Shown: positions 13,049-26,500 of the stretch, piece by piece
How the letters are laid out: every line of letters starts with the position of its first letter
How positions within the stretch are numbered: position 1 is the stretch's first letter
Origin: Typha latifolia
Lineage: Eukaryota; Streptophyta; Magnoliopsida; Poales; Typhaceae
Direction of reading: 5' to 3'
Length of the DNA stretch: 64,000 bases
NCBI GenBank assembly: GCA_019914945.1
Contig: CM034099.1
Location: 20,920,704 to 20,984,703 of the forward strand
Made by a program: the position numbers and the translations under genes
Notes under the pieces: generated by a model
What the model was told of the DNA's origin: nothing
Database searches by the model: none
Seen by the model: only the letters and a program-made list of their open reading frames with translations

Positions 13049-15085
13049 TCAACGGCAGCCTACATTGACCGTCAGCTGATTCCCTTCATATCCCGTCGCG
13101 TGCGTACCGTCCTCCTCCTTCGGCACTTGCGAGCCACTAGGTGGGCCACCCTCCTGCTCACGTGGCATCATAGGTGGCAAGTCCGCGGGACCCATTTGGT
13201 GCTGCCACATCATCACACTTCTTAAGCGAACCCCCATGCCCTTGGCTAGCTATTAGATTATACGGTGGAGATACTATCCCATACCTGAATCATCGGGAAA
13301 GGTGTGGATGGGATGAGAGCAGAAAGCAGCTCGGTAGAATTATACGCCTGGTGCCACGTGTCATTCTCCTCGGTGACGTGGCATCCTGCCACTCTCGGGT
13401 CCACGGGCATTCCCGTGCCCTGCGAGATCGTATCGTATATCCCGTGGTCCCTACCGCATCAAAACCACAATCTAAGCACATTAAATCCAATAAATCTCCA
13501 CTAGCTTATGGAATAAACATCCGCCCGTCAATCTTGGCCGTTGGATTTACCTCAGGGACATTAACGGGTCGGATCCGACGAAGATCTGATGGCTGGGATT
13601 TGATGGCCCCTCCGGGAACCACTGTGCCATATCATTCCCAAATACGTTTGCCATACCTTCTTGATGCGGCTGCAGGTACATCTGCCACACGATTCCCAAT
13701 CAATGAGAACGTGCCACGTATTCAATGTGTAATATATATATATATATTAATATTAAGATCATGAGATATAAAACCACCTGCATGCCTGAGGTCGAGGGGT
13801 CATACGATGATATGTGATTACTCAGCAAATACTTCTGCATTGAAGCATTGAAGCATTGAAGTGAAATTTTTTAAATTAATTGCATTTAATTAAGTTTAAT
13901 GTTTATGTAATGAGTAGTGCTTATAGTTATAGACCAACCTTTCTTTCTGTCACACGAGTCAAAGCCTCCATGAGGAACTTCTCACACGATTCAACCTCAC
14001 TCATAGATGTCACGCTAAGTTGGTCTGGCTCAAAAAATCTGGTCCAATTCAAGTACACTAGAAATTTAGCTACAGGATTCAATATATTGGTCACCATTTG
14101 TGGAAAGTCACAAACCTTAGGCGTTCCTCTGAGAGCTGAAGCTGTTGTTGATATCTATTAATCTCTTGATGAAGCTCCTGGATATAATATTAAAGAGCTT
14201 GTGAACTTATAATTGGCAGCCAAGAAAAAAAAAACAAAACAACAGTAAACTTTTTACCTCTATATTGGAGTTAACAACGCCAGGGCTGAATCAAAACATC
14301 GTTTGTGAGGCAAAAAAGACATAGTAAATATATTGTCAAGATAACAAATGGTACAATGAGAAAGGAAAAGAAGAAGAAGAAAGAAGCAATATGAGATTAT
14401 GCTGTGGAATAATTACAAACTTGGTCAGTTGGGCAGCCATGTCGCTCTCACACTTGAGCTGCTTAAGCGTTCTTATCAAATACTGCACGTTGCATGCAAA
14501 TAATGATCAATCACGTGTTTTTTTTTTAAATAATCAAATTCTGCAATTTTACGTGCAAAAAAGAAAAAGAGAAGCATCTTACTTCTCTATTTTGGAGAAG
14601 TCTGCACCCCAAAAAAACAATCAAAAGAGAGTAGTAGTATTAAAATGTACAGCTCAATCAAATTATAGCCTAAAAGATTAAAAAAAAATGATGACAAAAG
14701 AAATCAGCTCCCATACCCTCCTCTATCATGCTCTGGAAGATTTATGTATCTAGCGAGCACATCCTCAATCCTATAACAAACCAAGCAACGACTATATCAG
14801 AGAACGAAAGGTTAAAGAAAAGAAAAGAAAAAAGAAAACCTTTATCAACTTTAGATTTGCTACTGAAAAGAAACAATTAGGGCGTTTCAACTGGTAACAC
14901 CTCCGCCGGCCGGAGAAATGACTAAGCCTTCCGGAGGGAGAGAACATGATAAGAGCGATGTCGATGTCGCAGAGGACGGAGAGCTCGTAGGCTTTCTTGA
15001 TGAGGCCATTGCGACGCTTGGAGAAGGTCACTTGGCGATTAGTGTTGTTCTCTATCCTCTTTATTTGTAGCTTGACTCGCCCCAT
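13049..15085 (-). CDS. MIKC*-type MADS-box transcription factor, P-clade-like (AGL30/AGL65, OsMADS62/63 group)
   Basis: Eleven exons, in coding order: 14901-15085, 14717-14770, 14583-14601, 14421-14482, 14258-14285, 14116-14177, 13939-14038, 13778-13834, 13551-13681, 13285-13450 and 13049-13201. They total 1017 nt and encode 338 residues in an unbroken frame. Exon 1 encodes the MADS domain (residues 1-60, starting [20 protein letters not shown]) followed by FSGRRR. Exon 2 encodes [19 protein letters not shown]. Later exons give [39 protein letters not shown] and [13 protein letters not shown], the helical K-like region. The C-terminus has [19 protein letters not shown] and [16 protein letters not shown]. 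These signatures, and the many short exons, are typical of MIKC* genes, which act as heterodimers in male gametophyte development. Exon 3 (19 nt) and exon 5 (28 nt) are micro-exons. The acceptor of the last exon is the least certain junction. Confidence 0.92.
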
Positions 15086-16090
15086 GATCCAAGAAAAGGT
15101 ATCAAGGACGAGGAGATTAACCTAAGAAGGGTAAAAGTTTAAAAATGGAGACACGAGGAAAAAAAAATGTTAAGAGAGAGAGAGAGAGAGATGAGATGAG
15201 GTGGATTTTGAGGAGGAGGGGATGCGAGGAATGAGGAGAGAGGAAGAACGAGAGGGATTTTAGAAGCTGCAATGCCGGGAGGGAATTGGTTTTAGGAGTT
15301 GGTGGGTCCACCGAGTTTGGCTCCAAGGCCACGAACAACTACGCGTTTGCTTCTCTATCCCGGTCGCGACACGTTGAGAGATGATGAGCATGTATTTGAT
15401 CCGAGAGGATCTTAAAGTTTCCCTGCCCGTACGGATGGATTCTCTGTCCGCGTTGTCTACGTGGCATGGAGGGGGTATGAATTCTCTACAACCTGGTAAT
15501 TGGAACTCCTTACGACCAAGGAAACAACTTCACGGGCCAAAAAGTTCGAGTTGGGCCGATACTGTCATAATTCGACCCGTGTTAATTAGCATTTATAAAA
15601 AGATATCTTTTGCCAGAGAAATCACGTTATCATGCAACGTTTAGATTGAGGGATTTATATATGATATCCACAAGTAAGAGGAGTAAACTCCAAGATTACT
15701 TTTTAAATTCCCGTGTGTTATAAGGACACCTGGATCCCTTATCTGGTCTCATGTTCCGTTTACCAGACAGCAGCACTTTTCTTGTCCTCTGTTTCCCTTT
15801 ACATATCCATGTGTTAAATCTCCAAGACATGTGAATAAGACTCCATGCACATCTACCAATAAAATTTTCGACAACCAATGTAGTACTTAATGATATCTAG
15901 CAAAAGGAAAGCTGCATCCTTGCGCTCCAATGGACAACAAAGTAGATAGATAAAATTCCATTAATACATATGCCATGTCTCCATGACAATTGACAATTCA
16001 CACACCCTCATATATTCCCATATGGTCACAAGACTGATACCAGCCTAAGACTCAATAGACTCTGTGTCCCTGTGCACTATCATATGTCCC

Positions 16091-16137
<47 letters not shown>

Positions 16138-16222
16138 AAGACATGGCCAAACCTACTAGCTAGATAGATCTCTAAGACCAACTAATGATATATGTCTTTG
16201 ATTTAATTATAGCTAGGTAGCT
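15086..16222. other. MADS-box 5' region and HIPP 3' region
   Basis: Directly upstream of the MADS-box ATG (minus strand) lies purine/pyrimidine-biased leader-like sequence, including a GA run at about 15175-15192. No TATA box was seen. From 15650 to 16222 the sequence is plain AT-rich DNA with a GA microsatellite at about 16094-16134, downstream of the HIPP stop codon. No further exon was found. Confidence 0.6.
16094..16134. repeat. GA microsatellite
   Basis: About twenty GA dinucleotides, roughly 90 bp beyond the HIPP stop codon on its 3' side. Confidence 0.9.
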
Positions 16223-16755
16223 TCACATAATGGAGCAGGCATTAGGGTTGTCATCACTGAACAAGTTAGTTAACTGGTCCTCTTGTCTGGGTACTTGGTT
16301 GGAGATGTTCATGGACTCCACATTCCTCACATAGCCAGGAGGTGCCTTCTTGTCATAGGCCTGGGCAGCATAAGGTTGGGCGACCAAGTTGTAAGGGATG
16401 TAAGGCCACCTCTCTGCCTTCTTCCCTGTGGATTGAACCTTCTTTAGGACCTTCTTCTCCTCAACGTAACCGGTCACTGTTACCCTGTGCTGCTTCCTAT
16501 TGATGTCCACCGAATGAACTCCTAATAAAGCCCACAAGATTGTATCAGGAAATTAAGAAGAGAAGTTGAAGTACTTGTGAGGTAAGTAAGTAGCTAGCTA
16601 GCTAGCTAACCTTTCATTTTGGAGAGGGCTTTCTTGACTTTAAGTTCACAGCCATCGCAGTCCATCCTGACCTTGAGCTCCACTGTTTGCAACTGCTTCC
16701 TCTTCTTGTACTTGTGGCCACCGGCCAAGCCAAAGTAGTGTAGGATGCCTCCCAT
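16223..16755 (-). CDS. HIPP: Heavy-metal-associated isoprenylated plant protein (HIPP20-27 group)
   Basis: Two exons, 16611-16755 and 16223-16521, join in phase (145 + 299 nt) to 147 residues. One HMA domain follows a basic N-terminus. The metal-binding motif is MDCDGC at residues 31-36, followed by the beta-alpha-beta pattern through KKVLKKVQSTGKKAERWPYI. The segment PYAAQAYDKKAPPGYVRNVE is highly characteristic of HIPP26/27-type proteins. The protein ends in CSIM, a CaaX box expected to be farnesylated and to place it at the plasma membrane or nucleus. The family binds metals such as Cd, Cu or Zn and takes part in metal and drought responses. The intron follows K48, inside the HMA domain, a position I recall as usual for the family. 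Confidence 0.95.
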
Positions 16756-17114
16756 GGTGCTGGCCTCCTTTTAGCTCCACGACTAGTGCAAAACTTGTGA
16801 GGTAGAAGAGTAGAGCAACAATGCTATGAAGTCTTGAGGTGGGGGTGTTTGGAATTTGAATTTAATTTGATGAACAGGACCACAGCCAACTCTTCCTTGA
16901 AATAGCCAACCAAATCACAAAGGCTATGGTTAGAGGAGAAGTTGGAGGAGGAGAAGAGAAGAGAAGACTACGGATTTACACAGATGTCTTTGTTGATGTG
17001 GGTTCTTGCTTAGTAACTGCATGTGAGAAGTTTCCTAAGATACCTTCACCACATCACAATGGCTCTCAGTCCCAGCTCTTCACACACTTCTCTTTTGCTT
17101 CACCTAAACCCATT

Positions 17115-17122
17115 CTTATATA
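17115..17122 (-). promoter_or_regulatory. TATA box of the HIPP gene
   Basis: TATATAAG on the minus strand, 360 bp upstream of the HIPP ATG. It is preceded on that strand by GGAGGCC. It implies a leader of about 330 nt unless a leader intron is present. It is the clearest TATA element in the upstream region. Confidence 0.55.
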
Positions 17123-18027
17123 GGCCTCCGAAAGGCATGAGCAAACCCAAAAAGAAACTTTAGCCACCCAATGCCGATAAAGTAATGGAAGATGGACAAA
17201 AGAACACACCCTAATTAATTACTCGTGTGCTCTTTTTAATTTGTTGGGTCCCCTCGCCCACCTGTGCATTATTATATCAAGTCGTTTTGTGTGTGGGGGC
17301 GTAGAAAAGTAAAAGTCCTTGAGTTGCAAGAGAAAGCTACCTAGACTCGGAAGAGTAAGAGAAACAAAAAACATAAACTAATAAGATAGAAAAAGAGAAT
17401 ACCACTTGTCACTTGCAAGAACTCACTGAGAAGGACAGAGGTGGTGCCTCCTACCATGTTGCACTTCTTAAGAGTCCACGTGGCGTGGCGAGCAAATAGC
17501 GAGGCGACACGTCTCAATAGTAGTTCACCGGGTTTTACTTAGTTGTTTCCGTTTGATTGTAACATTGCCTTGGATTGCTTGTTACGAAACTACAAAATGA
17601 GTGATATTAGGCTAAGCAGCCATGTTTAATGGAATACCACAAAGTATTTTCTTTGTTCCTCTTGCTCTCTTTGACAAATATTTAGCAGATGACTTCTCTT
17701 AGCACACAGTTTTCATTGTTGTGGACTATGGGTATTTGTGACGCATGTCCTGCCTTCATTATATGAACAATATTTGCATTGCTTGGTGGTCAATAAGCAG
17801 GTTGGCAGCTAAATTAGAGTTCTAGTTTTACGCCATGTGGTACTTAATAAAGGTTGAATGGACTTGGGCGTTAACATCAAGGCTACTTTTCTTTCCCATT
17901 TTTCTGAAGCAAGAATTATCGTCATATATTTTCTTATACCGAAAGGATGCTCTTGTACTTTAAGCTATAGCTGCTTTTATGAAGTATTATGGCATCTGTT
18001 GTACTTCAAGAATGAAGTATTATGAAG

Positions 18028-18066
18028 TATTCTGAAACAAGTATTATAGCTACTTGTTTCAGAATA
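18028..18066. repeat. Perfect 16-bp inverted repeat with a 7-nt loop
   Basis: TATTCTGAAACAAGTA (18028-18043) is followed by TTATAGC and then the exact reverse complement at 18051-18066. The stem is too short for a plant microRNA precursor and is most likely a small foldback. The flanks also contain repeated GAAGTATTATG words. Confidence 0.75.
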
Positions 18067-19049
18067 TTAGGCATGATCATTTACATGGAACTTAGAGCCT
18101 AAGATCGATGTAATTGTACTTGTTGCACCACATTAATGCACGGATCTTATGGACTGTAAAAAGATATTAAAAGCAACCCTATAGAGGTAGAGCAGTAACG
18201 TTTAGCTGGAATTGATCATTGAGAGGAGAAATGCTATTTTTCCATGCGTGAATGCGTTGCCGACTGCTGACCAACTAGAAGATTCTTAAAGGTGAGGAGG
18301 AAAGCTGGATGTAGCTAGAAAGATACATCCTGCTAATGGTTAAGGAATATAATGTTGCAAACTTTTTGCTTTGATTTTGGTCTCTTTCGAACTCCATGCT
18401 GAAAGTTTATTCTTTTGGATGTTATGTAGCTTGCATCTACTCCAAACCTTTGTTCCTTCTTGCAATCGAAACTTAGTCCATAAGGAAAAGAATTGCATCA
18501 AAAAGAAGAAGAAGAAGAAGAAGAAGAGAGAGTCAACTCATATATTCCTTCTTTTTTCTCTAGTCACGAATCATGGACACTGTCAGAAGAATAAATAAAT
18601 AAATACTCGTGATAGGTTGCGGATACGAAGCTATTTTAAATCAATATTTAGCTGTCTTTGTGATTAATCCTCAAATGAGTTTTTGAAACCAATCCACAGG
18701 ACGAGTCTTGGGACTAAACATTTGTATCAGTAAGTTGGAAAGCTTAAAATTCTTAAACCAATCCACATCCAATTAAAAGAGTAAAAGAGAAAGTAGAGAA
18801 AGGCTGAAGGTGGAACAAAGGCAGAACAAGGACTTCTTGCCATAATGATCATTATTGTAGTTTGATGGTTGAATTATATTAACTCATGAGATGATGAATT
18901 TAATTTTAGACTAGAAATTAGAATTGATATTGAACAATTTTTTCACTAAAACATCATATATGCATAATTTAAGCTTATCGTGGCTTTAATTAGCTTAGTT
19001 ATCAAATTTATATATAGAAAAGGGAGCCCTAATGCTGTTGTTGGGGTGA

Positions 19050-19299
19050 TATATTTACATCACCACCATGTACAAACAACAATAGAAACCGTATCTTACT
19101 GTTCTCAATGGGTAGTGAGTAAGATGAAATGATTTAAATAAAAGGAGGAAAAAAGGGTAACCTTTTCTCTTGTATTATTTACATCTTCATCACCATGAAC
19201 AAACAACTATGGAATCTGTATCTCACTGTTTATCAATAGGTAGTGTTTACAATGAAGTGAATCAAATGAAAGGAGAAAAGAAGAGTAGCCTTTTCTTTT
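19050..19299. repeat. Diverged tandem duplication, about 122-125 bp unit
   Basis: The unit starting TATTTACATCA..CACCATG-ACAAACAAC recurs about 122 bp downstream with the same order of blocks: GTATCT-ACTGTT, CAAT-GGTAGTG, AAAGGAG-AAA, then AACCTTTTCTCTTG/AGCCTTTTCTTTTC. Several substitutions and small indels show that the duplication is old. Confidence 0.7.
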
Positions 19300-20568
19300 C
19301 TAAAGAGGAGGTATGTGGTGGCTAATGTGAGAGAGTAGGGTTGGTGGTGGGCTTAACTGCACACCAATCATGCATACGCACAATTATTGTACACAGTATC
19401 CCAGAGAAGGCTATATCTCAAGGGCTTATGTGCTGATGGTTTAACATGGAACTTCTATAGATATATAGGGAAATGATCAGATTTTTCTTAACGTCATTTG
19501 ATGTGATTGACACTCGGGTGGTTAGTGCTGCGAGGGGAAGATACTTTGCAAATGATAACTTGTGGATATATGATTGAAGTGTGCTAGAATTTCTCTGGAT
19601 TGAAGGCAGCTGAATAGACTTTAAAAGTAAAATATTATCAAGAAATACAGTGAATTTTCTTTTGGAAAGATCATCTAATGGAAGGGTGATGGGATGATAT
19701 TAAAAGTTTGAAAATAAGAGTATTAAAAATATTTTAACTGGTATGGCACCAATCGCCTACTGCCCTGATAAATTCCGTAGGGAGTAATGATTAAAATTAA
19801 TAGAATATGTATGTAGATCAAAAGCTAGAAGCTTGGTAATCATCCTTAGGGTTCCCATTAGAGCGTACAATATTATGCATCTACTTGCGAGAGATCCACC
19901 ATGAATGGACAAAAATTAATGACTCGCTGGTTATTATCCCGTGATTTGCTGCAGATCACCGAGGCCTTCCGACTAAGGAGTTTTTGATCAACTAGTCATG
20001 TTCTAATTCTAAACTTTTTTTTACCAAAATAAACTACCACTTATACTTATTACTAAATGGGATATATAAATAGTCCTAACAAAAATATTGAAGTGATCAA
20101 CATTTTATATACATAAATCTCTTAACCCCATTTGATAATAAATTTAAATAATAGTCTATTTCAATAATAAAAAAAGGATAAGTTTGGTCAAAAACTCTAA
20201 TCCCCCAAACGTATTCTAAAATGTTGTCTCAAAATATAGCTGCAATTGCAAAGACCAAAAAGTTGGAAAACAGTGGACATTATATTTTCCGGAACACTAC
20301 TTATGTCACATTTCAACTGAAAACAATATTAGTTGCAGGTGCTACAAAATTCCATGAAACTTTGGTACGTGAAAATGATCTCGATCCAGATGGATCACAA
20401 CGGGCAGTCGCTGCATCGAACCAATATCAAGACTAAATGTACAACTATAAGAGATGTGCAAGGTATAAAACGGAAATGCAGTGATAAACAATATATACTA
20501 GAAGCCACTCTAACCCACACTGGATACAGATTTACAAGATTATACATAGATTTTATTTGTTAAGACTG

Positions 20569-23500
20569 TTATCCAATAGAAATGACAGTGAAAAGAGTCA
20601 GTAGCAACAACAGACAGAAGTGTTCAACCAACATTGTGGAAGCTGCTAATGAGTTGGTAGAGCTGGGAGCCTTTCCAGCCACTGCTGGTGAAACAGCATG
20701 TCCACTGGGGGAGCTCTGTTGCTCATTTGTTGGCAAGGGATTCTCAGGCCTGTTATGTGGCGGAGTTAAAGGCACACTCTTGCTGCTGTCTGCATCACGA
20801 CCTGTGCCCAAGAAGTAGAATTGAGAAGCCCGAAAATAATTAAGGCAGCAACTTGATATCATACTTTCCCAATGACCACAAACGTTGACATACTACAGTA
20901 CGAGTGCCACAAATTTGAATTCAACCCCCTGGATATACAGCAGGATGTTGATCACAGCATGGATTGTTACAACAATTGGCAATGGAAGTGCTAACCAACA
21001 CATATTGATCCATTTCTGCAGATCGTCTCTAGGAGATGATCCGGTGAGGCCATGACCGGCATTGTGCTACACCAGCAATCCCATAGACAAGACAATCGTG
21101 GAATCAACATTCACAAAGAACGATTGTTGTAAAGGACGACCATTTTGATATCAAACTAACCATGCCTAATTCATAATTGATGGTAGGGAATATAGTGTAA
21201 ACCTTAGTTTTAAGAGGAGAATAATCACTGTCCCAACTTGTAGGACTCCACTAGTTATTTATGATGCAAACAATCAAGTAGAAGCACATATACCTTTAAA
21301 CATGGAGAAAAAGAATATGCCAACATCTTTGAGTCCTAAAATACAGCATTTTTCACCTCATGTGGAAGACTAATTTAGATGCTGAGTAATAAAAGAAAAT
21401 GTGCACATGTAATCATACTCGGTCATGTGAATAAACAAATAAATACATATGTATGTAAATGTACACCGAGAGCACAATATTGAGAAATATTATTGGTCAA
21501 TGCTTTGTAGAGTCAATCTAAAACCTTCTCAAATCCTAAAACATACCATTTTCTATCAAGTGTTAGATGCTGAATAATGTAAAGAATGACAATATGTCCA
21601 CAGATTCACAAGACATACATTTATACGTGCATGTATAGATACCAAGAGCAAAATATTGAGAAATATTTTTTGTCAAAGCTGGTACAGTCGATCTGAAAAT
21701 GTAACTGAGCATTTTATTTGGTCGGATTTGTAAGGTGATTAAATGAAATGCCAAATGAGAATAGAAAGAAATGCTGTGCTGACCGAATCAATCTAACGGA
21801 CCGATAAGCACCAAGGTTGTGAAAAGCGAGCGGAAATGAGAATAGAAAGAAATGCCGTGCTGACCGAACCAATCTAATGGGCCGAGCCGATAAGCACCAA
21901 GGTTGTGAGAAGCAGGGGGCACAGATGCTCTAGCGGTTTACTAGGCAGTGGTGACAGCCCATATGCCACCAACATAACACCTATATAGTCCAAAAAGGCA
22001 GATTGACTGCCTAGGTGATGGTTTCGTGTGAACAAACACAAACAGTTAGGACACGCGACTTACAATGATCACTACAGTGGTAGTGATCGATTACAACAGG
22101 GAAAAAAATATCCTAATTCTTATTCAAATGCCTTATGTGAAGCCCTTGGCCTTATTTCGGCCAAATTTTTTCTTCCTCTCACTCAAGTCTATTTGCTTAG
22201 ATGAGATGCACATGTTTAATTCAAATTTTCTTAGTCATTCAATTGTCATGATAATGTGATTGTCATTGATTGCATCTTCTAGTGTTTCATAGAAGGACCT
22301 AGTGTGTTTTTATTTTATTACTAATTGTAGGTTGTAGTTTCATACAATGATGGCCGTGTCGATGGTGGCATGGCACCTGACATGATGTGTGCCAGTGGCA
22401 CACACCTGTGTCGGTTCGACACGGCAAGTGCCAAGCCATACCAAGTGTACCCCATTTTTTAAAACTTTTTTTCTATTTTTATCAATCATTATCAATCAAC
22501 TTTAGTATTTACCACAATATTTTTATGTTATTCTTATATCGGCAAATGAAATCTTTGATCGTTCCCATCATTCTACATTCAACTAGATACTTATTTTAAT
22601 TATTAAACTATTATCAATTAATATTATGTGTTGAATGCTATTATATATTCAATTTTATTAATAAAATATTTAATCATATTATGAAGTGTTCAATCATTAA
22701 TATTTGTATTAATGATTATATTCAATCATATTATGTGTTGAATAACATCTTCAATAAAGTAAGTCATTTACAAAAATAATCTAAAGATAAAAAATTGTAA
22801 TTGTAGATTTTAATACATGTATTAAAGCTAAAAATATCTCTAAATATCCTATATTTTTTATTAAAAATATGTTAAAGGCGTGCCATTAGGGCATGCCAAT
22901 GATGTTTTTAAGTCTTCAACACGTAAGTATTTAGTTTTTAGTTTAAATATATGTATTAAAACCTATAATTACAGTCTTTTCATGTGCCTCTGGCATGACC
23001 ATAATTGGTTTCATGTTTGATGCAGATATCATACTTGGTTGTGTTCTTTATTTTCATATAAGATGATTTACTTTATCATTCAGTACATGTACACTTATAT
23101 TGGTTCATAACTAAAATACTTTCACATAAAATATATACTTCATACAGATAAAATGTATTCAATATATTTTATTTGCTAGACTGCATAGCTATGCCATGGG
23201 TGCCCAACAGCATATTGTGAGCAACTTCTACAACATTGAAGAAGACCATAATACACTATCAAAATATAGCTTCAGCTATGCTGGACAGCCTAGTAAAAGT
23301 GATTGCACTAGCAGCAGGTACCACTTTTCAGCTTGCCCAACTGTAGCATAGACATGAAAGTTTCGTAAGAGTCGTCTTTATGTACAAGACATGACTCCAC
23401 AGATGACCACCATTCATGCGTCTCAGTCCAAGGGCCGTACCATCCCCCCCCCCACCCCACCCCCCTACAACTACCTTTTGAGGGGTGGGTGACATCAGCA

Positions 23501-26500
23501 GTGATTTTGGGCCATTAGATCTTATGGTGAGTTTGAATGGAGAGTGCAAAACAGGGAAGCATGGAGTGGGAGTTCTATGTGTAATACCCCTCAACACATC
23601 CTCAAAAGAAGAAGTATAAAATAAGTAGTATCCTAGAAATCAATAAAGACCTGTTCCCTGTAAATCAAAAGGAAAGATGAGGCAAGAGATAACTTACAAT
23701 CAGATCGTGACCACCCTAGCTTCAAGTTTTCTCTATCGAAGACCATATGATATCCTGTCATGAAATTCTCTGCATTCACAAAAAATTGCAAAGTTTCAAA
23801 AGCGAAAGAAAGAAAAAAAAGTACAGGGCAGTTGTAGTTCAATGATGCTCACGGCCAATGGTCCCCAGACTTTCTGCCGATGACTGTAGAGCTAAGCAAA
23901 ATCCAGCAAGCTCTCCCTGCAAATGGGATAACATGGTAATTAACTCTCCGATAAACTCACTAACATATATTGACTGCTTGCCAACTAACATGCTCAAAAT
24001 TTGGAGACTTTGAAAGCACTCATTTAGTCATTTGTGTTATGTGTATTCCATTACAATGAAAAGTCAAACTGATATATCTATTTCCCAATAGTAATTTAAT
24101 GATTTTTTGTTTTGTTTTGTACTTTACTGTAATGCCTGGTTAACTGTCAACATGCTCCATTTTGAACATGTGATTAAGAAAATTGAGCAAATGAATCCTT
24201 CTATATGAAATGTTAATTACTTTCTACTTTGTATGTCAAGAAATATGAACTTTGTATTCAAGCATATTGGAAAAAAGGCAAAATTGAGGATAGGTGTTGA
24301 ACCTAAAGAACATATTGCTGGGGGTGAGGGTAGACTATTTCCAACTTTCCATAGTTTTCTTTCCCAAAAAGATGGAAAGTTGGAAACAATTGCAAGCATT
24401 TCAATTTCAATTCATCAATTCAAGAGAACCCTGACATTAGAACAATAGAACATGGGGATCTGTATATCCATGCGGGCTCATAAGATTCGCATTATGAAGT
24501 TAAGTGTGTTTACTGCCGCTCATTAGCTTCTAATATTTTGAAACAATGCATTAAAAACTAATTACCAAACAAAATTCAAATAGCAGTACAATATGCCTGC
24601 TGATATGATGTGCAGAAATAACATCAGATAAAAGATTTACCGAGTATAGATTATAGCTACATAGCTTCAAAGCTTGTTTTCTATCTCATAAACTAACCAA
24701 ATGTGATAGCATTCACTTTCATATCTATTTATGTGGATAACAACAAAAAGGTGTTGCAAGGCATCCCAAATATGGGATCACCTAGACATTTGTGTAAATT
24801 CACCAAAAGTATCAGGCCCTATCGTAGAGAGCAGGAAAGATTTCTAAAATATTCAGACTTAATAAGCAACTGAAAGTGATAGTATGATTAACAGTAGCAT
24901 GTACAGAGAAACACGAAGCCTTCATTATCTAAAGTTTTGATCCTAAAAATACAATGTTCTATTTATACTTACCTCCTTGCCATAAAAGGGGAAAATAGGA
25001 TTAGTGACCACAAAGCTCTTGTTCACTGCAAAAGTAAGAGTCAGAGTTGGTACTTCAGGCATTTCAAGAGGACTGTCATCAAAAGAAAGAACAGTTAGTA
25101 GGATCACTGAGATAGGACACAGCAAATTACTTACTACAGATAGTTAGATAGGTTTACCTGGCTTTATAGCAGTATTCCCAAGGAGATTCACTATACTCAA
25201 CCCTTGAACCATTAACTTGTTTGTCAAACTAAAAGAGTTACAGATAAGTCAACATTTAGAGACAGATATACCAAGATCTGTTAAGGGAATAGAAAAGTAC
25301 CTCCAGAGTGACTTTTTTGTAGGCATCTTCTGGAAGAAATGTGAATGATGACCCACTATCAACTAGTGCTTGCAACCCAGTCTCTCCAAGGCACTTGGGT
25401 CCAATACAAACTCTCTCCACCTCAACAATGTAAGTGACACTAAACCAAACGAAAGAAAAATAAGCACCACGGTGAGTAAAACTACGACTGCTTTCCTAAT
25501 GGGAAAAAAAAAGAATCTTAGTGGTAGGTCAGGTGATTCAGAAAAAAGGTCCAAAACTGAAACTTACCTACCTAACCTATGTAATGGCATTTGATCAAAT
25601 AAATTTCATGCTATCCTTGTGAACATATTCACAACAGTAACCAGTATCTCTTTTATAAAATCCTAAGACTTTCTCTAACTACTATTTAGGAAACTTCACC
25701 TTCGAATGAATGGGTGAAACTAGAAAGGGTTTATCTGAAACATATCTACTATCTTATTAAGGCAATAAACTATTGGATAACTTTAATCCTCCATCAATCC
25801 CTGTCATCCTTCAAAATATGCTATATATCATATCTACATTAAGAACACAAATGGCGAAGCAAGATTTGTGTTGCATGGCAATGCTTTATTGTCCAAAAGA
25901 GGACTTTTCATTGTCTCAGCTGGCAACTTTTGAGATGATAAAAATATCAAAGATGAAACACTCTTAAAATATGGCAATGTTGGCAAGCAATCATGGACCA
26001 AGAAAATGGATTTTAATAAATCCTGAAGACAGTACATTAATGCGAATGAACTATGCTCCAAGTTAGTTATCAAAGTACTTACTATTTTCCATTCAAAGGG
26101 ACAAAAGGAGTAGATTGTTGGGTAGAAATCCCTTGGTCCCCAAAGAAAATTCTTCCAGAATTTTCTTCAACAAAGCACATTGAAAAAGAATTCCGCACCA
26201 ATCCCGATCTTGCAAGGAAGCTTGGAACTGCTATGTCACCAAACCCTAAACCAAGAAGTCCATCTGGAGCAATACCATCTAAATAACCACCACTTTGCGT
26301 CCGACCACAGCTGCATACAATATTGTGTTACCTTCCAATGCAGTATTTATGATGGAAAAAATTCTACAGTTAAATCAAAAGTAACAGACTATAGATGCTC
26401 ATAACTCACCCTACAATAACTGAAGCCTGTATTGATTTGTGACCATCACTGGAGACCAAGTATAGTATATCCTCAACTAATGATCCTGAACTGGATGTAT

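Larger units (their letters stand above)
17123..20568. other. Intergenic, no gene recognised
   Basis: No coding exon was found. Items present: a perfect inverted repeat at 18028-18066, an AAG run at about 18503-18526, and an old tandem duplication at about 19050-19299. The final part up to 20568 lies just downstream of the aspartic protease stop codon and should include its 3' UTR. Confidence 0.6.

Noticed and set aside
13174..13764. 196-codon plus-strand ORF
   Set aside because: It is antisense to MADS-box exons 9-11 and their introns, which are strongly supported on the minus strand.
18028..18066. microRNA precursor
   Set aside because: The stem is only 16 bp with a 7-nt loop, too short for a plant miRNA hairpin.
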